A stretch of DNA of 64,000 nucleotides from Sparassis latifolia (Eukaryota; Basidiomycota; Agaricomycetes; Polyporales; Sparassidaceae), in assembly GCA_018466975.1 (NCBI GenBank), contig CM031561.1, forward strand, positions 558,001 to 622,000. Direction: 5' to 3'. A program made the position numbers and the translations under genes. The notes beneath the pieces were generated by a model. The model was not told where the DNA came from. It did no database searches and saw only the letters and a program-made list of their open reading frames with translations. This document shows, piece by piece, positions 23,601-35,833 of the stretch; positions within the stretch are counted from its first letter, which is position 1, and each line of letters starts with the position of its first letter.

Positions 23601-24898
23601 CTCACGTGTCTTCAGGCTGCTGTGCAACTCGACGAAGATGCGTTCGTCCTTTGGCAGAGTGCTCTTCGGAATGCCACAACCATAGAGAGTGTCAGCGGTG
23701 GGCCTGGCCTGATCGATCTGTTCCCTCTGGTCGTGTCCCTGCTCTCGCAGAACCTAGACTTGCTCGGGAGCATTGGCAGCATCATCGAATCGTACTATCT
23801 TCTCAACGCGCCGCGCGTCCTGCAGGTTCGTTTCCGGCTCCTATTTGAAAGCGGAGTTCATGTTTTATGTGCAGCTCTACGCGGTGGATTTATTCCGTGC
23901 GTATGTGACGGCGATCGGCCAGGCACCGCCGATAAATATCAAGGATATGATCACCAGCCTGTCTGTGCTATTCCAAGTCGCGCCGTCGTCGCTGTGGGGC
24001 GAGGCCTTGCACGTGTCTTCTCTGTTCGCACTCGCTATCAAGGCGCTCAGTGATGACAAGGTGCGAGGGGACTGTTTCTCTACTCCACCCTATGCATGTT
24101 GAGTCTGCCGTAGGATTCGACAACCATTTTGACAGAGTATGTCTACTTTTTCGCCCGGATCGCCATGGCGGACAAGCGGGTCTTCCTCCAGCTGATGTCT
24201 GCGACGGCGATGGCACAGAACGTCCCGGAGCCGACACTTTGGGAGGCGCTGCTCAACCAGTGGTGGACACGGGTATGTTGTTCTCCCCCTTCCCTTCCGA
24301 ATACCACTCAATCAGCTCTGTGTACAGTTCGACAACATGTCAGAGCCACGGCATCGCAAGCTCGCCGCCATGGGCATTGCAGACCTCGTGTCGACGGGCC
24401 GACCGGAGGTGCTCAACCGCCTCTCGTCGGACGTCTGCAACCTCTGGATGGACGTGTTTGGCGAGATCCGGGAAGCGCGAGAAATTGCTTCGATCGAAGA
24501 CAGGTGCACTTTCTCACTGTCCCTAGAGTCTCAAATCGGGGAAATGTTGATATGCTTCCATTTGCATTCCAGCTCGGGGCTAACGCTGTATTGGGACCGC
24601 CCGCTGACGACGTTCTACCCGCAGTCAGAGGGCACACCAGAGTTTGCGCGATGCAAAGCAGTAGGCCATTCCGTTTGGTCCTGCAGCAGTATGATTGCTG
24701 ACTATGCCGCTCCTATATGTACAGTTGTACGATAACGACCCGGTGCGGACGGCCCAACTGAGGACCTACGTCGGTGCACGCATCCAAGAGGCCGAGATGG
24801 CTTGTGGCGGAGGTGCCACCTTCCAGAGCTTGTACCTTGAGAAGGCAGATCCACTGTTGCTGAAGCAGATCCAAGCAGAGCTAGGGAAGCGGCCATAG
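20636..24898 (+). CDS. KAP120: Importin-beta family karyopherin, Kap120/importin-11 type
   Basis: This nuclear transport receptor binds Ran-GTP and carries cargo through the pore. About 20 exons begin 20636-20892, 20953-21025, 21088-21149, 21206-21380, 21435-21647, 21723-22002, 22069-22182, 22238-22392, 22459-22549, 22605-22755, 22815-22995 and 23065-23205, all phase-consistent. The importin-beta N-terminal domain is clear (TRLKELLELPGAFDVLHEIA, ALQVRQQSIIQFKNA). After it come KIARHDFPSGWPTLISQLMG and IGRCAPRLKEVIPFNEW, a run of HEAT-like helices, and the stop at 24896. Block order fits Kap120/importin-11. The donor after exon 14, near 23438, is uncertain (weak GC or GT options). Confidence 0.85.
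21648..21722 (+). other. GC-AG intron in the karyopherin gene
   Basis: Donor GCAAGT and acceptor CACCAG bound 75 nt. Splicing joins ...ETEKWESW to FREFFHYSATRLQ at phase 0. The nearest GT alternative (GTAGAC near 21609) would remove 15 more residues and make an unusually long intron. Confidence 0.7.
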
Positions 24899-25139
24899 GT
24901 CGCCCATGAGAAAATCAGTTTCGAATTTACCCTATAATGGTGGGAGTGACGTGGAGGAGTCTGATCATCTACAGCTACGTTACAATTAGTTTAGTGCATC
25001 GCAACGGACTGGAATGCTCGTCGTCGCAGTAGAATATGGTGGTTTCGTGGACGTGGACTGAACGCTGAGCCCTCAGTAATCTAATCAACGTAGTATGCAG
25101 TCGATGAATGTGCTACTGGTACAGTACCTCGGGACGTGC
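24899..25139. other. Convergent 3' region between KAP120 and POLD3
   Basis: The two genes converge on this 240-bp stretch. I see no ORF or RNA gene in it. It should carry both 3' ends. Confidence 0.5.
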
Positions 25140-27337
25140 TCACTTCTTCCCGAAAAAGTTCATCAAGCTCTCCTGGCCCCCTACCTTCGAGCCGTCGCCG
25201 GGCTTGCGAACCTTGGAGCCACCGGAGGACTTGCTCTTACTGTGGGACTCTTCCTTCAGTTTCAGCTTCGTCTCGCTGGGCTTAGATGCCTTCTTCGATT
25301 TCGCGGATGCGCTCCGTTTGACTTTCGGGGCCGGTTCTTCAACCGCCTCTGATTCATCGATGGATTCGTACGAAGAATAGTCTTCGGTCACTGTATGCGA
25401 TAGACGTCATGATCGTCGGCCTTGTCAACCCCTGCTCGTAGTGGGAGTATGGAGTGAGACGCACCCATGTACCTCTTGTCGTCCATGGTCATGCGAGTCT
25501 TCATCACCTTCCGTTTCTTGAGGCCGTTGCGTCCGACGGGGACGACCTTCTTCTCCTTCTTTTTCTTGCTTGTCTTTGGCTTGACGGGCACGGGCTCTGT
25601 GTCGTCTACCATCTCCGTGTCTTCGTCCTGTGGTTCTGGGGCCTTGGACTCTGGGCGGGATGCTTTGATAACTTCATCTGTTCCTGGTGTCGGACGCGAG
25701 ATAAGTGAGGTGGACAGAAAGCGTACCGTCATCAACGTTCATCATAGCCCGGAGGCTCTTCTCTGCGTCCGACATGGAACGCCTCGGCACAGCTTTCGCT
25801 TTCGTAAATTTCTGAGGGATCGAGACATCGTCGCCGTTTTCGTCATTCGATACGATCACGCCCTTATTCGCCTTCGCCTTCGTGCCATTCGTGGCTTGAG
25901 GACGGGATGACGCTGACCAGAACGTGTTTGCTGCATCTTCGTCTTCCGAGTCTGATTCGATGGGGAGGATCGATTTGCGCTTGATTCCTCTCTTCTGCGG
26001 AGGCTGTAAAGGCTTCAATGGTTAGTCAAAAGGATCACGAAGGGCATGTGCTCGCCTTCATGTCAGTGCTTGAGCTCCCACCGGAATCGGGAGTGCGCCG
26101 AGCCTCCTGCTTCACTTTCGGAGTATCCACCTTCGCGGGGGGAGTGACCCGTCCGGCCTTCGCGTCTTTCTCCTTCCTCGCATCGTTCCGCTCGCTGACT
26201 CCCACTTTAGTTTTGTCTTCCTCCTTAGGCTCCTCTTTTACTGCTTTCTTATCGGTCGCTCTCTCCTTCGGTCTCTCCTTCCGCCCAGGCTCCTTCTGCT
26301 TGAGTTTTGCCTTGCTCCAGTCAAGCGCGCCTGATGCCTTCGGTTTCTGCGCAGTCGACTCCTTCTCTTTCTCCTTGCCCTTCATCTTTTGGTCCCCTGT
26401 CTGCTCCCTATCTGAATTCCCGATCGAGGGCGTCTCTTTGCGAACGGCAGCCATCTGCGCCTTGGAGGAGGATGCGACTGGGTGGGCGAATTTCCCAACC
26501 TGTAGGCGTGCAGTCGCCCATAGGACCAGCGATCAGAGGATGAGGACGGGAGATCATAGAAACGCACTCGTACATGAGGCCCAACGATCCTGCCGATGAG
26601 CATGGAGGCCTCGGGCGACATCTTTGCATCGGCCTCGTACACCTTGTCTGACGGCGCGCATATGAGGGCCGCGTCCTAGAGCATTCGTGAGAGTGGACAG
26701 TCAGTTGAGTGAGAAGTAGTGCAGAGGGGAGGGGATTGACGTACAACTAATGGCGCAGGAGTGAGGGTGTGGATGTACTCCGAGAAGATGTGTGTGTACT
26801 GCGCTCTAGCATCTGCAATACAAGACAAGTAGTGGCAACGGACGTGAGAAGTGATCGGGAAGAGCTCACTATCGAGCTCTGCTTCGTTGACGAGCGTGAC
26901 CTTGGTGTGCGGTACGGCAATGGCGGCGTCGTCCTGCCCCGCAGAGTCCTGGGTGGCATCTGGCATCTCTACGTCTGTTCCGTTCTCCTCTGACAACGCA
27001 GTGCGTTCTGCAGGCACCATTGGCGCTTCACCTGTAAGCATGTATGTCGCATACACAGGTTCCGACGATTGTTTCTGGACACCGTAGAAGATGGCGAGAA
27101 TACTGCGAAACCCGAACAGGTCGATGATCTGTAACTTTCCTGCAGAATATCGATCGATATATACGCACTTTTTAGCGGCGTTTACGTGAAGGCTGAACTG
27201 GCGGCTGAGAGAACGGAAAGTGACCTGTGGGAAGAGCTTGGTCTCAAAGTTGAGGGGAGGCGTGACGAACTTCTACATACCACATTTCTATCTATAAGCA
27301 ACTGTTTAGTTAGGTAGTCTTGTACTTGCTGATCCAT
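25140..27337 (-). CDS. POLD3: DNA polymerase delta subunit 3 (POLD3/Cdc27)
   Basis: This accessory subunit ties DNA polymerase delta to PCNA during lagging-strand synthesis. The N-terminus (MDQQVQDYLTKQLLIDRNV joined to TFRSLSRQFSLHVNAAKN) matches the family's winged-helix start. YATYMLTGEAPMVP and PHTKVTLVNEAELD follow, as in POLD3. The long middle is Lys/Glu/Ser-rich. RNGLKKRKVMKTRMTMDD and VTEDYSSYESIDES precede the extreme C-terminus QESLMNFFGKK, a textbook PCNA-interacting PIP box. Exons 1 and 2 are 27281-27337 and 27169-27224, and exon 3 starts at 27102 after a 66-nt intron. Further introns lie near 26880, 26710, 26510, 26025, 25730 and 25440. The start lies 177 bp from the PEX2 stop in the same direction. 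Confidence 0.92.
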
Positions 27338-27513
27338 GTCGCAGGACGCCTCGGTGGGAGGAAGGTGGTGGTGTTGGAACAAGTCAGAAAAGTGACAGCC
27401 GCGTCGTGACGCGAATACGCGTTCGGTCACACACGCGTCTGTGGCTGCAATATTGCTCTCGGCTAGTGTTCGCCGCTGACAACCTGAAAAAGCAACATAC
27501 AATACCATATACA

Positions 27514-29104
27514 CTACTCAGACATCCCGGATTCACTGTAAGTCCCTATACTCCCGCTGATATCCGTAAATTCCAAGTCCTCGCTCCCGTACTCATAGTC
27601 CAGCTCCTCGTCCTCCACGCCACTCTCATAGTTCGGTCCCTCCACATGCGCCTCCACCCTATCAGCGCTTGTCACACCCTCCCCGCACCGCAGACACTCC
27701 CACTGCGTGCCGCCTGGGCCCACACCAGAGCGCTCGTCCGCAGCGCGCATCATTCGGTCGGTGAGGCAGTAGTAGCAGTATACATGACCGCACGACGTCA
27801 CGTATGGTGTGTTGATTGGATGCGCAGGGGGCTCGTCGTTCGAATCCGTCGCAGCCGGGGGTTCCGCTGCTGTGATGGCGGCGAGCGAGCTCAGGACGTT
27901 GGTCGGGTCTGCGAAATTTGGCGACGCGTTCTCCACGCAGATGGCACACTGGTCGACGGGGAGATTATAATACTTCCCTCTGCCCTTCTGAGTAGAATCT
28001 GCTTTGCGTGCAGTGGATAGACCTAGCAGAGAGCGCAGAGATACGGGCACGATAGATGAGAGCGTAAATTGCGAAAGGAAGGAGACGACGCGTCGCCGGA
28101 GGGCACGCGTATTGACGAGCGGGAGAAGGAAAAGCAAGAATTCCTGCGGCATAAACGTATCAGCCTTTTCGAGGTACAACTATTGTGGAATATAACACAC
28201 CGTGAACGCATGCCAGACCATCTGGCGATTCATGAATTCGTACGAGACGTCACGCTGAGCAAGTCTGCGAGCTGATACCAACCTCATGCCCAGCAATCTG
28301 TCTACTGACGTCCGATACCTGGTGGTAAAATGAGTGGTCGTCTGAGTCGTGTGATACCAACTACAGCGCGCTCATTATGGAACATGCTCACCGACCATCC
28401 CACAAAAAAGTGACGAAATTCAGTAGCCCAATGAGGGCATGCATGGATTCAAGATGCGAAAGAAGTCCCCAAGCCTTGCGTCGCCTATCTGACGACGGAG
28501 CATCGGGCCAGGCGTTAGAGAGCGCATACGCACGAACGCGCGTATGTACATAAGGCAACACCAATGTAAGGACACTGTGGATGAGAAGCGTGCGGCGTGG
28601 AAGGCCGCAAACTGGTAAACCCTGAGTGCGCGTCGACGACCACTCGAGGGGCATGCTCACCTGCCACAGGGAGGTTGGAATCGGTAAGTACTCTCGGAAC
28701 CTCGTACTTGAGGCCCTGTAGCTTCGCGCCAAAACTTGCACCTTGGTCCCATACGGAGAACTTGTAGAGCACAGACTCAATGAGCAGCGTCAGCTCAGGA
28801 TCATGACGGGATCTCCAAGCGGACTGCAGCAGAGCGCCTCAGCATGGAATGTTTGCACACCCACAGAGAGAGGAGAGAGACGGACATTTACTTGGGCGAG
28901 CGCCTTCACAAGCGGCTCCTTGAGCAGCTGCACGAGCTCTTGGTCGAGCAGCTCTGCGTCCACCTGCCCGACGCGTATGACGCGCGCAGATGGTGTGGTT
29001 GCGGAGAGTAGCTCGCCCCGGATCTGCGCTAGGCGAGGCTGCGTATTCTGCCAGACGTGCTGCCAGGAGGAAGGTGGGGTCCCGGGGACAGGAGGAGGTT
29101 CCAT
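27514..29104 (-). CDS. PEX2: Peroxin-2, RING E3 of the peroxisomal import machinery
   Basis: Five exons (28892-29104, 28692-28775, 28392-28621, 28201-28318, 27514-28143) give 424 aa. PEX2 is a peroxisomal membrane RING ubiquitin ligase that, with PEX10 and PEX12, recycles the import receptor PEX5. Family blocks are RVIRVGQVDAELLDQELVQL, LYKFSVWDQGASFGAKLQGL, VDRLLGMRL and SYEFMNRQMVWHAF. The C-terminal zinc-binding domain reads CAIC, CGHVYCYYC, then WECLRCGEG. An acidic tail of about 50 residues follows. Hydrophobic stretches such as EFLLFLLPLVNTR fit membrane segments. It is divergent from PheRS alpha with 172 bp between starts. Confidence 0.93.
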
Positions 29105-29276
29105 GGGGTGGTGCTGGTCATCGTGCGCAACGACGAGCGGGAATTCACGCTCTGCGATGTGCACGTGCTTTCTCTTCAGTCGATCGACACAAGATCTGCA
29201 TCGAGTCAAGTGGCTGCAGCGAGAGCTCTATCCCTTCCACTTCTAATCATCCCTTCTCCGCGCGACTTTATTCAGC
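29105..29276. promoter_or_regulatory. Shared divergent promoter of PEX2 and PheRS alpha
   Basis: Only 172 bp separate the two start codons, so both promoters must lie here or within the genes. No clear TATA box is visible. Confidence 0.5.
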
Positions 29277-31412
29277 ATGGCAGAAACGATCCAGCAGCTC
29301 ATCCTGGATACTCTCGACAAAGATGGCACTCTCAAGGATACTCGGACACTCGTCCTGCCAGGCTCTTCGGAGCCCTCTGCGACCCAGGAATATCAAACCA
29401 CCATCCTTGGCGCACTCAATTCACTTGCCAGTCGAGACGTACGTCCTCCTCGTGCAGTTAATTCTTTATGTAACCAGGAGTCGACGCGATGTAGATGATC
29501 ACATATACGACGCAAGAAACTGTCTCGCATGTGCTCACCCTGGAGGGCGCCCAGATCTCGCTGGAAGGATCGCACGAAGCTCGCGTGTGGGCAGCGCTAC
29601 CCGCGAAGCGAGATGGCGCGCCCGTGACCCCAAAGGAGCTCGAGAGAAAGGTCGGCTTTGAGACCGCGAAGATCGGGCAAGGGCGGGCCTTCAAGAACAA
29701 GTGGATCGGCAAGGAAGGGGATGGTTTGGTCAAACTGGTAGGCAATGAGATTCTCTGCCATTATTTTCTGGGTCCAAAATCTAATGTTTTTCAGGCTTCG
29801 TCCATACAAGACGCGACGCAGTTGGAATTGCGGGAGGTGGACTCCACTGGCACGTTGAAAGCGGGGGAGAAAGCTCTCGCGGAGTTGCGGAAACGCAAGC
29901 TCATTGCACAAAAGTATAGTGACATATGTAACATTATTTGAGCTGCTGACAGTTGTTCTCATTAGGAGGGGACAGTGGTTCACGGTCAAGAAGGGCCCGA
30001 GCTTCAGCACATCTATAGCCAAGCTCGAGACCGATCTGACAATTGACATGCTAACTTCGTAGGCATTGCTCTATGTTATACTGGATGTGATCGTGCCTCA
30101 CACTTGTGTGTCATTGCTAGAGGGTCATGGAAGACAGCACAATACAAGAAATACAACTTTGAGGCGGAGGGAATGCCGCCAAATGGGGGCGCCTTCCATC
30201 CACTGCTAAAGGTTCGCGAAGAGATCCGGAACATTTTCTTGGAGATGGGGTATGTCGCGCAACACGAACCTGTTGGCTTAACCCGACCGGCTTCTCACGT
30301 CGTCTAGATTTGCGGAGATGCCAACATCATCCTTCGTCGAATCCGGCTTCTGGTGCTTCGACGCACTCTTCGTTCCCCAACAGCATCCCGCACGAGAAGT
30401 CCAGGATACCTTCTACTTATCAGGTACGGTCCTTGTCTCTACGACGTTTTCGCTAAGATCATAAATCTCATGTCTCACACAGACCCATCGACCTCCCTCC
30501 CGCCGCCGGCCGACTACTACGCCCGCATCGCGGAAGTACACGAACACGGCGGGTACGGCTCGACAGGCTACCGCGCGCCGTGGTCCGAGGCGGAGTCGCG
30601 CAAGCTCCTGCTGCGCACACACACAACGGCCTCCTCCGCGGCAATGCTCTGGAAGCTTGCCGCGCGGTGCCGGGGCGAGGGCGCGTCTGCGGAGGAGGCA
30701 GACGCGCACTCTGGCGCGACGAAGGGTACCGCGGGGGCCGACGACGACGGGTTCAGGCCCGCCAAGCTGTTCAGTATCGATCGCGTATTCCGGAATGAAA
30801 CGATGGACGCGACCCATTTGGCGGAATTCCATCAGGTTGAAGGCGTTGTGGCGGACCGAGGACTGACCCTTGCTGACCTGATCGGTGAGTTGACCTCACC
30901 GGAAGATGTTTCATAGTCCAAACCAACCCCAAACCGTCTACTCGGGCAGGTTTCATGCGGGTATTCTTCAAAAAGATGGGGATCGAGAACCTGAGGTTCA
31001 AGCCCGCGTACAACCCCTACACAGAGGTGTGTCCATTCTCGAACATTCCTCTCCTCCGAACTTGTTTTCTTCCCTGATGCTGATCCCCTTGCCGGCCCTC
31101 TTCCAGCCGTCACTTGAGATCTTCGCCTTCCACCCACAGCTCCGTAAGTGGGTCGAAGTTGGCAACAGCGGCATGTTCCGCCCGGAGATGCTCGAGCCCA
31201 TGGGCTTTCCGAAGGACGTGCATGTGCACGGATGGGGCATTGGACTCGAGAGGCCTACCATGATTCGGTGCGTCCTTGATGTGTAGGCCCTATATGACTC
31301 TCACTCAGACTGATTTCTTTACTCCAGGTATGGAATCAGCAACATTCGGACATTGGTAGGCCATAAGGTCTCGCTGGAGGGAGTAGAGAAGTCCCCAGCG
31401 GTCAGGTTCTAG
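29277..31412 (+). CDS. FRS2: Cytosolic phenylalanyl-tRNA synthetase alpha subunit
   Basis: The alpha chain forms an alpha2-beta2 enzyme that charges tRNA-Phe and contains the catalytic site. Ten exons (29277-29438, 29495-29737, 29795-29913, 29966-30058, 30121-30249, 30308-30423, 30483-30884, 30950-31026, 31107-31267, 31328-31412) sum to 1587 nt, giving 528 aa. The N-terminal winged-helix repeats include [20 protein letters not shown]. Catalytic blocks are [48 protein letters not shown] (motif 2), [24 protein letters not shown] and [11 protein letters not shown] (motif 3). Residues encoded by about 30670-30750 form an Ala/Gly/Asp-rich insert that looks fungal-specific. The beta-subunit gene is also in this window at 50037. 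Confidence 0.95.
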
Positions 31413-31668
31413 ATGCGTGTAGATCTAATATCTTGTAGAAGCAAGCAAATAGTGTTGTATCATTGGCTGTCATGCTTAGACTGACGTTGAATGCCTCCGG
31501 TATTCTGACCGCTAGAGCAAAGACGGAGAATTTGTGATGCTAGTATACTTTGTGGACGTGGCTGACGGTATAGTATGCAATGTACAGGTTATGCTTTGCA
31601 TTATGGATACAGTGGTGGTATGATATATAACGCGTCCTGCGCTGGTCCGTGTGACAGTAATGACAGAA

Positions 31669-34352
31669 TCAGAAGGAGAAAATAGCAGCGTTCTTTCGGG
31701 AACCGAACATATAGACGATGGCTTGACTCATGAACAGTCCGACGGTAATACCGATCGTGACTGAAATCATGGCACCTCCAATGTCAATACCATTGCCTTG
31801 TGCTGTAATACCTCCGGCCTGCGACAGACCAGACTGTACACAGAGTATCAGCAAATGAACCGTGAGGATGAAAAAGGAAGAGTACCCACAGGCACTAAAA
31901 ACAGCACACCGGTGACCATGGACGTGAACGCGGTACCCCCCATCCTTCTGGAGTAAATGTTACCGAGCAGACCGACCGCGAACGCTCCGATGGCGGAGAC
32001 GACATCGGAGCGATTGAAGATGAAGTGGTTCGCAATCTTGTTCGCGGCATAGGATACACACGAGATGACGACCATGACGACCAGTTCTACAGTCCAGAAG
32101 GGCTGCAGATTCGCGAGCGAAGAGAGAATGGAGAAGGTGGGCACGATAATGAACTGGCTCCACCATGGGAAGGGTTGGAGGTACCATGGGAAGGACGGGG
32201 GCCGGTAGCAGCCTGTGATGATGTGCTCAACGATGTAAGGTGTAGAGTTTGTGAAAGTGAAGGTTCCTTGTAACGCGCTGGCCCCGTCAGTAGCATTGGT
32301 TGTGGTGGCATTATCGGCGAGGAAGGTACCGGTGATAGTGACCGCAGTCGTCATGCGAGCCGCCAGAGTTGCGAGGTCATGGCGAGCACCTTGGTCGAAG
32401 AGTAGATAGAGATCAGAACCAATCTGTAAGCCGAAACCCTGTAATTGGGTTAGTTGAAATAAGCAATGTGTGGGGGTAATCTCACCAAGAATAGTGTATA
32501 AATCAAAGCATAAACCATCTTCACGCTACCGCAAACAATGTTCTTTGAGGCCAGCTCAAGAGAACTGCTCACTGCAGAAAGTTCAGTATGATCTTACGAA
32601 GAAATGAGACCGAAACTTACGAATGAGGTAACCGGGAAGAATACCGACGATACCGGCAGAGGAAATGGCAGTGTAGCAGAATATCTGACTGCGAATACTG
32701 CTCAGACCGCGGGCGAGGAAGGAGATGAAGATGGTGACGGTGATTCTGAAACGATCGTTAGAACCAAGTGGCGTATGAGTAGCTGAGCACTCACTCGAAG
32801 ACATTCGCATACAACTGACTCTTGGATGCGACTCCAATTTGCATGATAGACAGGATGGTGGCACCTGCTCCAGCAATCCACATATCCAAAAACGATCCAC
32901 CAAATGCAAGTGGGCAAATCAAGGCGGAGATGAAGAACGCCAGGGAACTGCGGAATATCGCGCCGTAGAGCGGTTTCGAATCAAGCAGCACATTGAGTTG
33001 TTCCGTTGCCTTCTTTGCGCTGATTTCATCGTGCACCACCGTACGATAAATTTGGTGGACTTCATGAAGGCTGCCAAGCGCGAGACGACCGGCACACTTC
33101 ACGAAGTGCATTTCTGAGGTCTTCGTATCCTGGTCACCGAAGGAGCAAATAATGACACCAGGAATGTGAATGAATTCGGCATCGACCTCCAAAATCCGCG
33201 CGGCGGAAAGCAGCTGCGATTCGATTCGATGCGAAGGAGCACCGAATATCATTAATGCTTTCGCAAGTCGCATCAAGAACATCTGTCGGTTCAACACGGC
33301 TGGGAGAGATGGTCAGTAACTTAACACGATCGACGCAGATGAAACATACACGTGATGTTGAATTCAATCTTGATGCGCATCCTCTCCTTCCTACGAGCTT
33401 TGTAGCTCATTTGGCGGAGGCAGTTCTTTTCTATGTCTTCAGGATCATCAAGAAAATTCTTACGCTCCCCAGTGACGGTTGGGTCATCCGGGTCGATGAC
33501 CTGAGAGTTGTTGGACGCGGTAGAGTCCACGCGACGAAGATGCCATGGTCTCTCTGTCCCTGGTGTCCTCCGTCTGACCGTACCATAGTTATCGTTGTCT
33601 GCGTCATCTTCGGAACGTTGATTGAGCCCATAGAGATCAATCAAGTTTGAGAGGATTCCGCGCTGTCTGTCGTCTCTGTCACCCAAGTCACATCCGCCTT
33701 CAATGTCACGGTCATCTTCGTCCTCATCTCCCTTCTCGTGGTAGTAGTTTTCGTCGTCTGCGAAACTAACTTTGCGACGAAGAGTCGCACCGCGAGGGGA
33801 TGACTGGGGCCCAGTGTAAACATCAGAGGGTGGGCGGATCTCGTACGGATGACGATAAGATGACAGGGAGTATTTGGAATCGTCAGCGAGAGGTTCATCA
33901 TGGAGTGTACTCTCGCTCTCGTCTGACCCACGTCGAGATTCGATTGACCGGGATGGAGCGCTGAAGGAAACTCGACTGTGCTCGGCGGTACGTTGCGGCT
34001 GACTGGGCTCTACGTCCTGGGTAGGACTCCAGCCGGCAGGGTGGTCGCTGGGATAGTCATTTTGGTAGACAGGGAAGTTCCACTCCGGTGGAGAGCCACC
34101 ACTGGAATCACGAGCTTGCTCCCGGGATATCGGGACCTCGTAATCCTGAGGGGCAGGGCTGGATTGGAACCTTCCTCGAGCATCGGTGGAACGAGAAGCG
34201 GCTTCATCCTGGAACCTGACTCGTGAGGGACTGCGAGATGAGTTCGCAGATGTACGAGGGGCCGAAGATCTGCGAGCCAGAGCAGATCGACGAGGGGGGA
34301 CATTCGTGTACGACATGAAGGACGGGAGAATGTTTGATGGAGATGGGTTCAA
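31669..34352 (-). CDS. Prm10/ThrE-family multi-pass membrane protein
   Basis: Six exons (33350-34352, 32795-33299, 32621-32745, 32486-32571, 31890-32438, 31669-31833) give 810 aa. The first 330 residues are a Ser/Arg/Asp-rich cytoplasmic tail with no domain I recognise. Next is the ThrE domain (formerly DUF1212): RQMFLMRLAKALMIFGAPSH, SEMHFVKCAGRLALGSL and AFFISALICPLAFGGSF. The second half adds ISAIGAFAVGLLGN-like helices, FLVPSGLSQAGGITAQGNG and a final helix. About ten membrane spans are likely. Bacterial ThrE exports threonine and serine. Fungal Prm10-like proteins are less characterised. The N-terminus could start at 34316. Confidence 0.85.
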
Positions 34353-35149
34353 TGAGTGATCGCGAAAGCCAGCTTTCAGTGCGGTGAAGTGGTTAGGACG
34401 AGGAGGACAGCAGGGTTTATCAACGCTGCAGTGAGGTGTACGTCGAGTTCAAGAGCCCTCTTCGTCGGATGGGACTGTCCGACGTCCTCGGTCAAAGTTA
34501 CAACGGACCGTGTTTGAGATTGCGGTACCGTTACATTCTCGACTGAGCAAGTCATGAGCGTAGCGGCGGGAACAGAACCCTATGTCACTCACAATCGCCA
34601 TATGGCCATTGAGGATCTAACTGAACGATGCGCCCTACTAGTCTACAAAGGATTTGAGTAGATGTTATGAGGAATATATAATAGCCGGAGTGAATTACTG
34701 ACTTGCATGGTCTTGGCATGGTCCAAGGCCGGTTCAGCGCCGCGGCTTCCAAAAATGGCGATTCCGCCCTTCACTGTTCCTCCGTGTGGCCGATCGACCA
34801 GAGGTACCAGATTGTCCCGAACTCATCCTATTGGGAACCCAGAAGTTGATTTTCACTTCCGCTCGATAGTGATTGGTTAGACACTGGGATTCACTGAGTT
34901 TTCCTGGTATTAAGGAAATGCAACTCAGCGCGCAAGACTAATGTAGGCCAATCAAGCCATGTGGACCAGGATTTCGTTGGATCATAGTATCGACACTACA
35001 CCATCGATATCGACGATCTACAGCTCTTCCAGTAGTAAATGGTACAGTTTATGAACTGTTCGAACGTGGCAAAGGCTGATACTAACCATACCCTTGTTAT
35101 CGATTGTACACGGTCTCCGTGCTACAAGTTTGCGTAGAGAATCGGCACC
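34353..35149. promoter_or_regulatory. Divergent intergenic region with CCAAT boxes
   Basis: This 800-bp stretch separates the Prm10-like and GNAT starts. An inverted CCAAT (ATTGG) lies at 34872 and a CCAAT at 34948, about 200-280 bp before the GNAT start. TATATAATAG occurs near 34675. No ORF of interest is seen. Confidence 0.35.
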
Positions 35150-35833
35150 ATGGCCAATCTAGGATCGACGCCCTCGAATGTGTACATCCGCCCGGTGTCG
35201 ACTGTGGATTCGCCAGCGCTGTCGCGCATTTGCCTCCTCACGGGAGACGCAGGTGTCTCAGCAGAGCCATTGCACAACTTTCCAGAGCTGCTAGGGCTCG
35301 TCTATGCCGAACCCTACGCACAGCTGTCTCCCACGTTCGGCTTCGTGATGGTCGACCGCACCAAAGACGACGCAGTCGTCGGATACGTGCTGGGAACGCC
35401 CGACACGCGCGCATTCGAAGCTCGTGCGAACGCGGAGTGGTACCCCCGCGTGCGGGCCAAGTACGCGAACCCGCCTGCGCACCCGCACGACCCTTCCCTG
35501 AGGCCTGCGAAGGAAGCAGACGCACGATACGTGCATCTCTTGCACAACCCGCCGCGCGCTTCTGTGGAGGCTGTCACGTTTTCTCCTGCGCACCTGCACA
35601 TCGACATCTTGCCGGAGTACCAGAGGCAGGGATGGGGGCGGAGGCTGATTGCACGGGCGGTGCGGTATCTGAGGGAACAGAACGGGTTGGACTGCCTGTG
35701 GTTGGGCTTAGATCCGCGAAATGTAGGCGCGAAGCTATTCTACGAGAGGCTGGGTTTCAAAGTACTCGACGGCGCTCCCGCGGGGACTATGGGTTTGATA
35801 TTCGAAGACTTCAACGGCGAGGATCGGGTGTAG
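35150..35833 (+). CDS. GNAT-family N-acetyltransferase
   Basis: A single exon encodes 227 aa. The GNAT fold is seen as YIRPVSTVDSPALSRICLLT at the start, GFVMVDRTKDDAVVGYVLGT (beta strands), the acetyl-CoA loop LHIDILPEYQRQGWGRRLIA with Q-x2-G-x-G, and the closing LGLDPRNVGAKLFYERLGFK. The insert between (RAFEARANAEWYPRVRAKYA) occurs in GNAT proteins related to the acetyltransferase-like domain of O-GlcNAcase relatives. The acceptor substrate is unknown. Sequence from about 35339 onward lies inside a large duplication, and the second copy at 41957 is broken. Confidence 0.88.
   Translation: MANLGSTPSNVYIRPVSTVDSPALSRICLLTGDAGVSAEPLHNFPELLGLVYAEPYAQLSPTFGFVMVDRTKDDAVVGYVLGTPDTRAFEARANAEWYPRVRAKYANPPAHPHDPSLRPAKEADARYVHLLHNPPRASVEAVTFSPAHLHIDILPEYQRQGWGRRLIARAVRYLREQNGLDCLWLGLDPRNVGAKLFYERLGFKVLDGAPAGTMGLIFEDFNGEDRV

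Noticed and set aside
26018..26599. A 193-aa plus-strand ORF
   Set aside because: It is the antisense shadow of the Lys/Glu-rich middle of POLD3.
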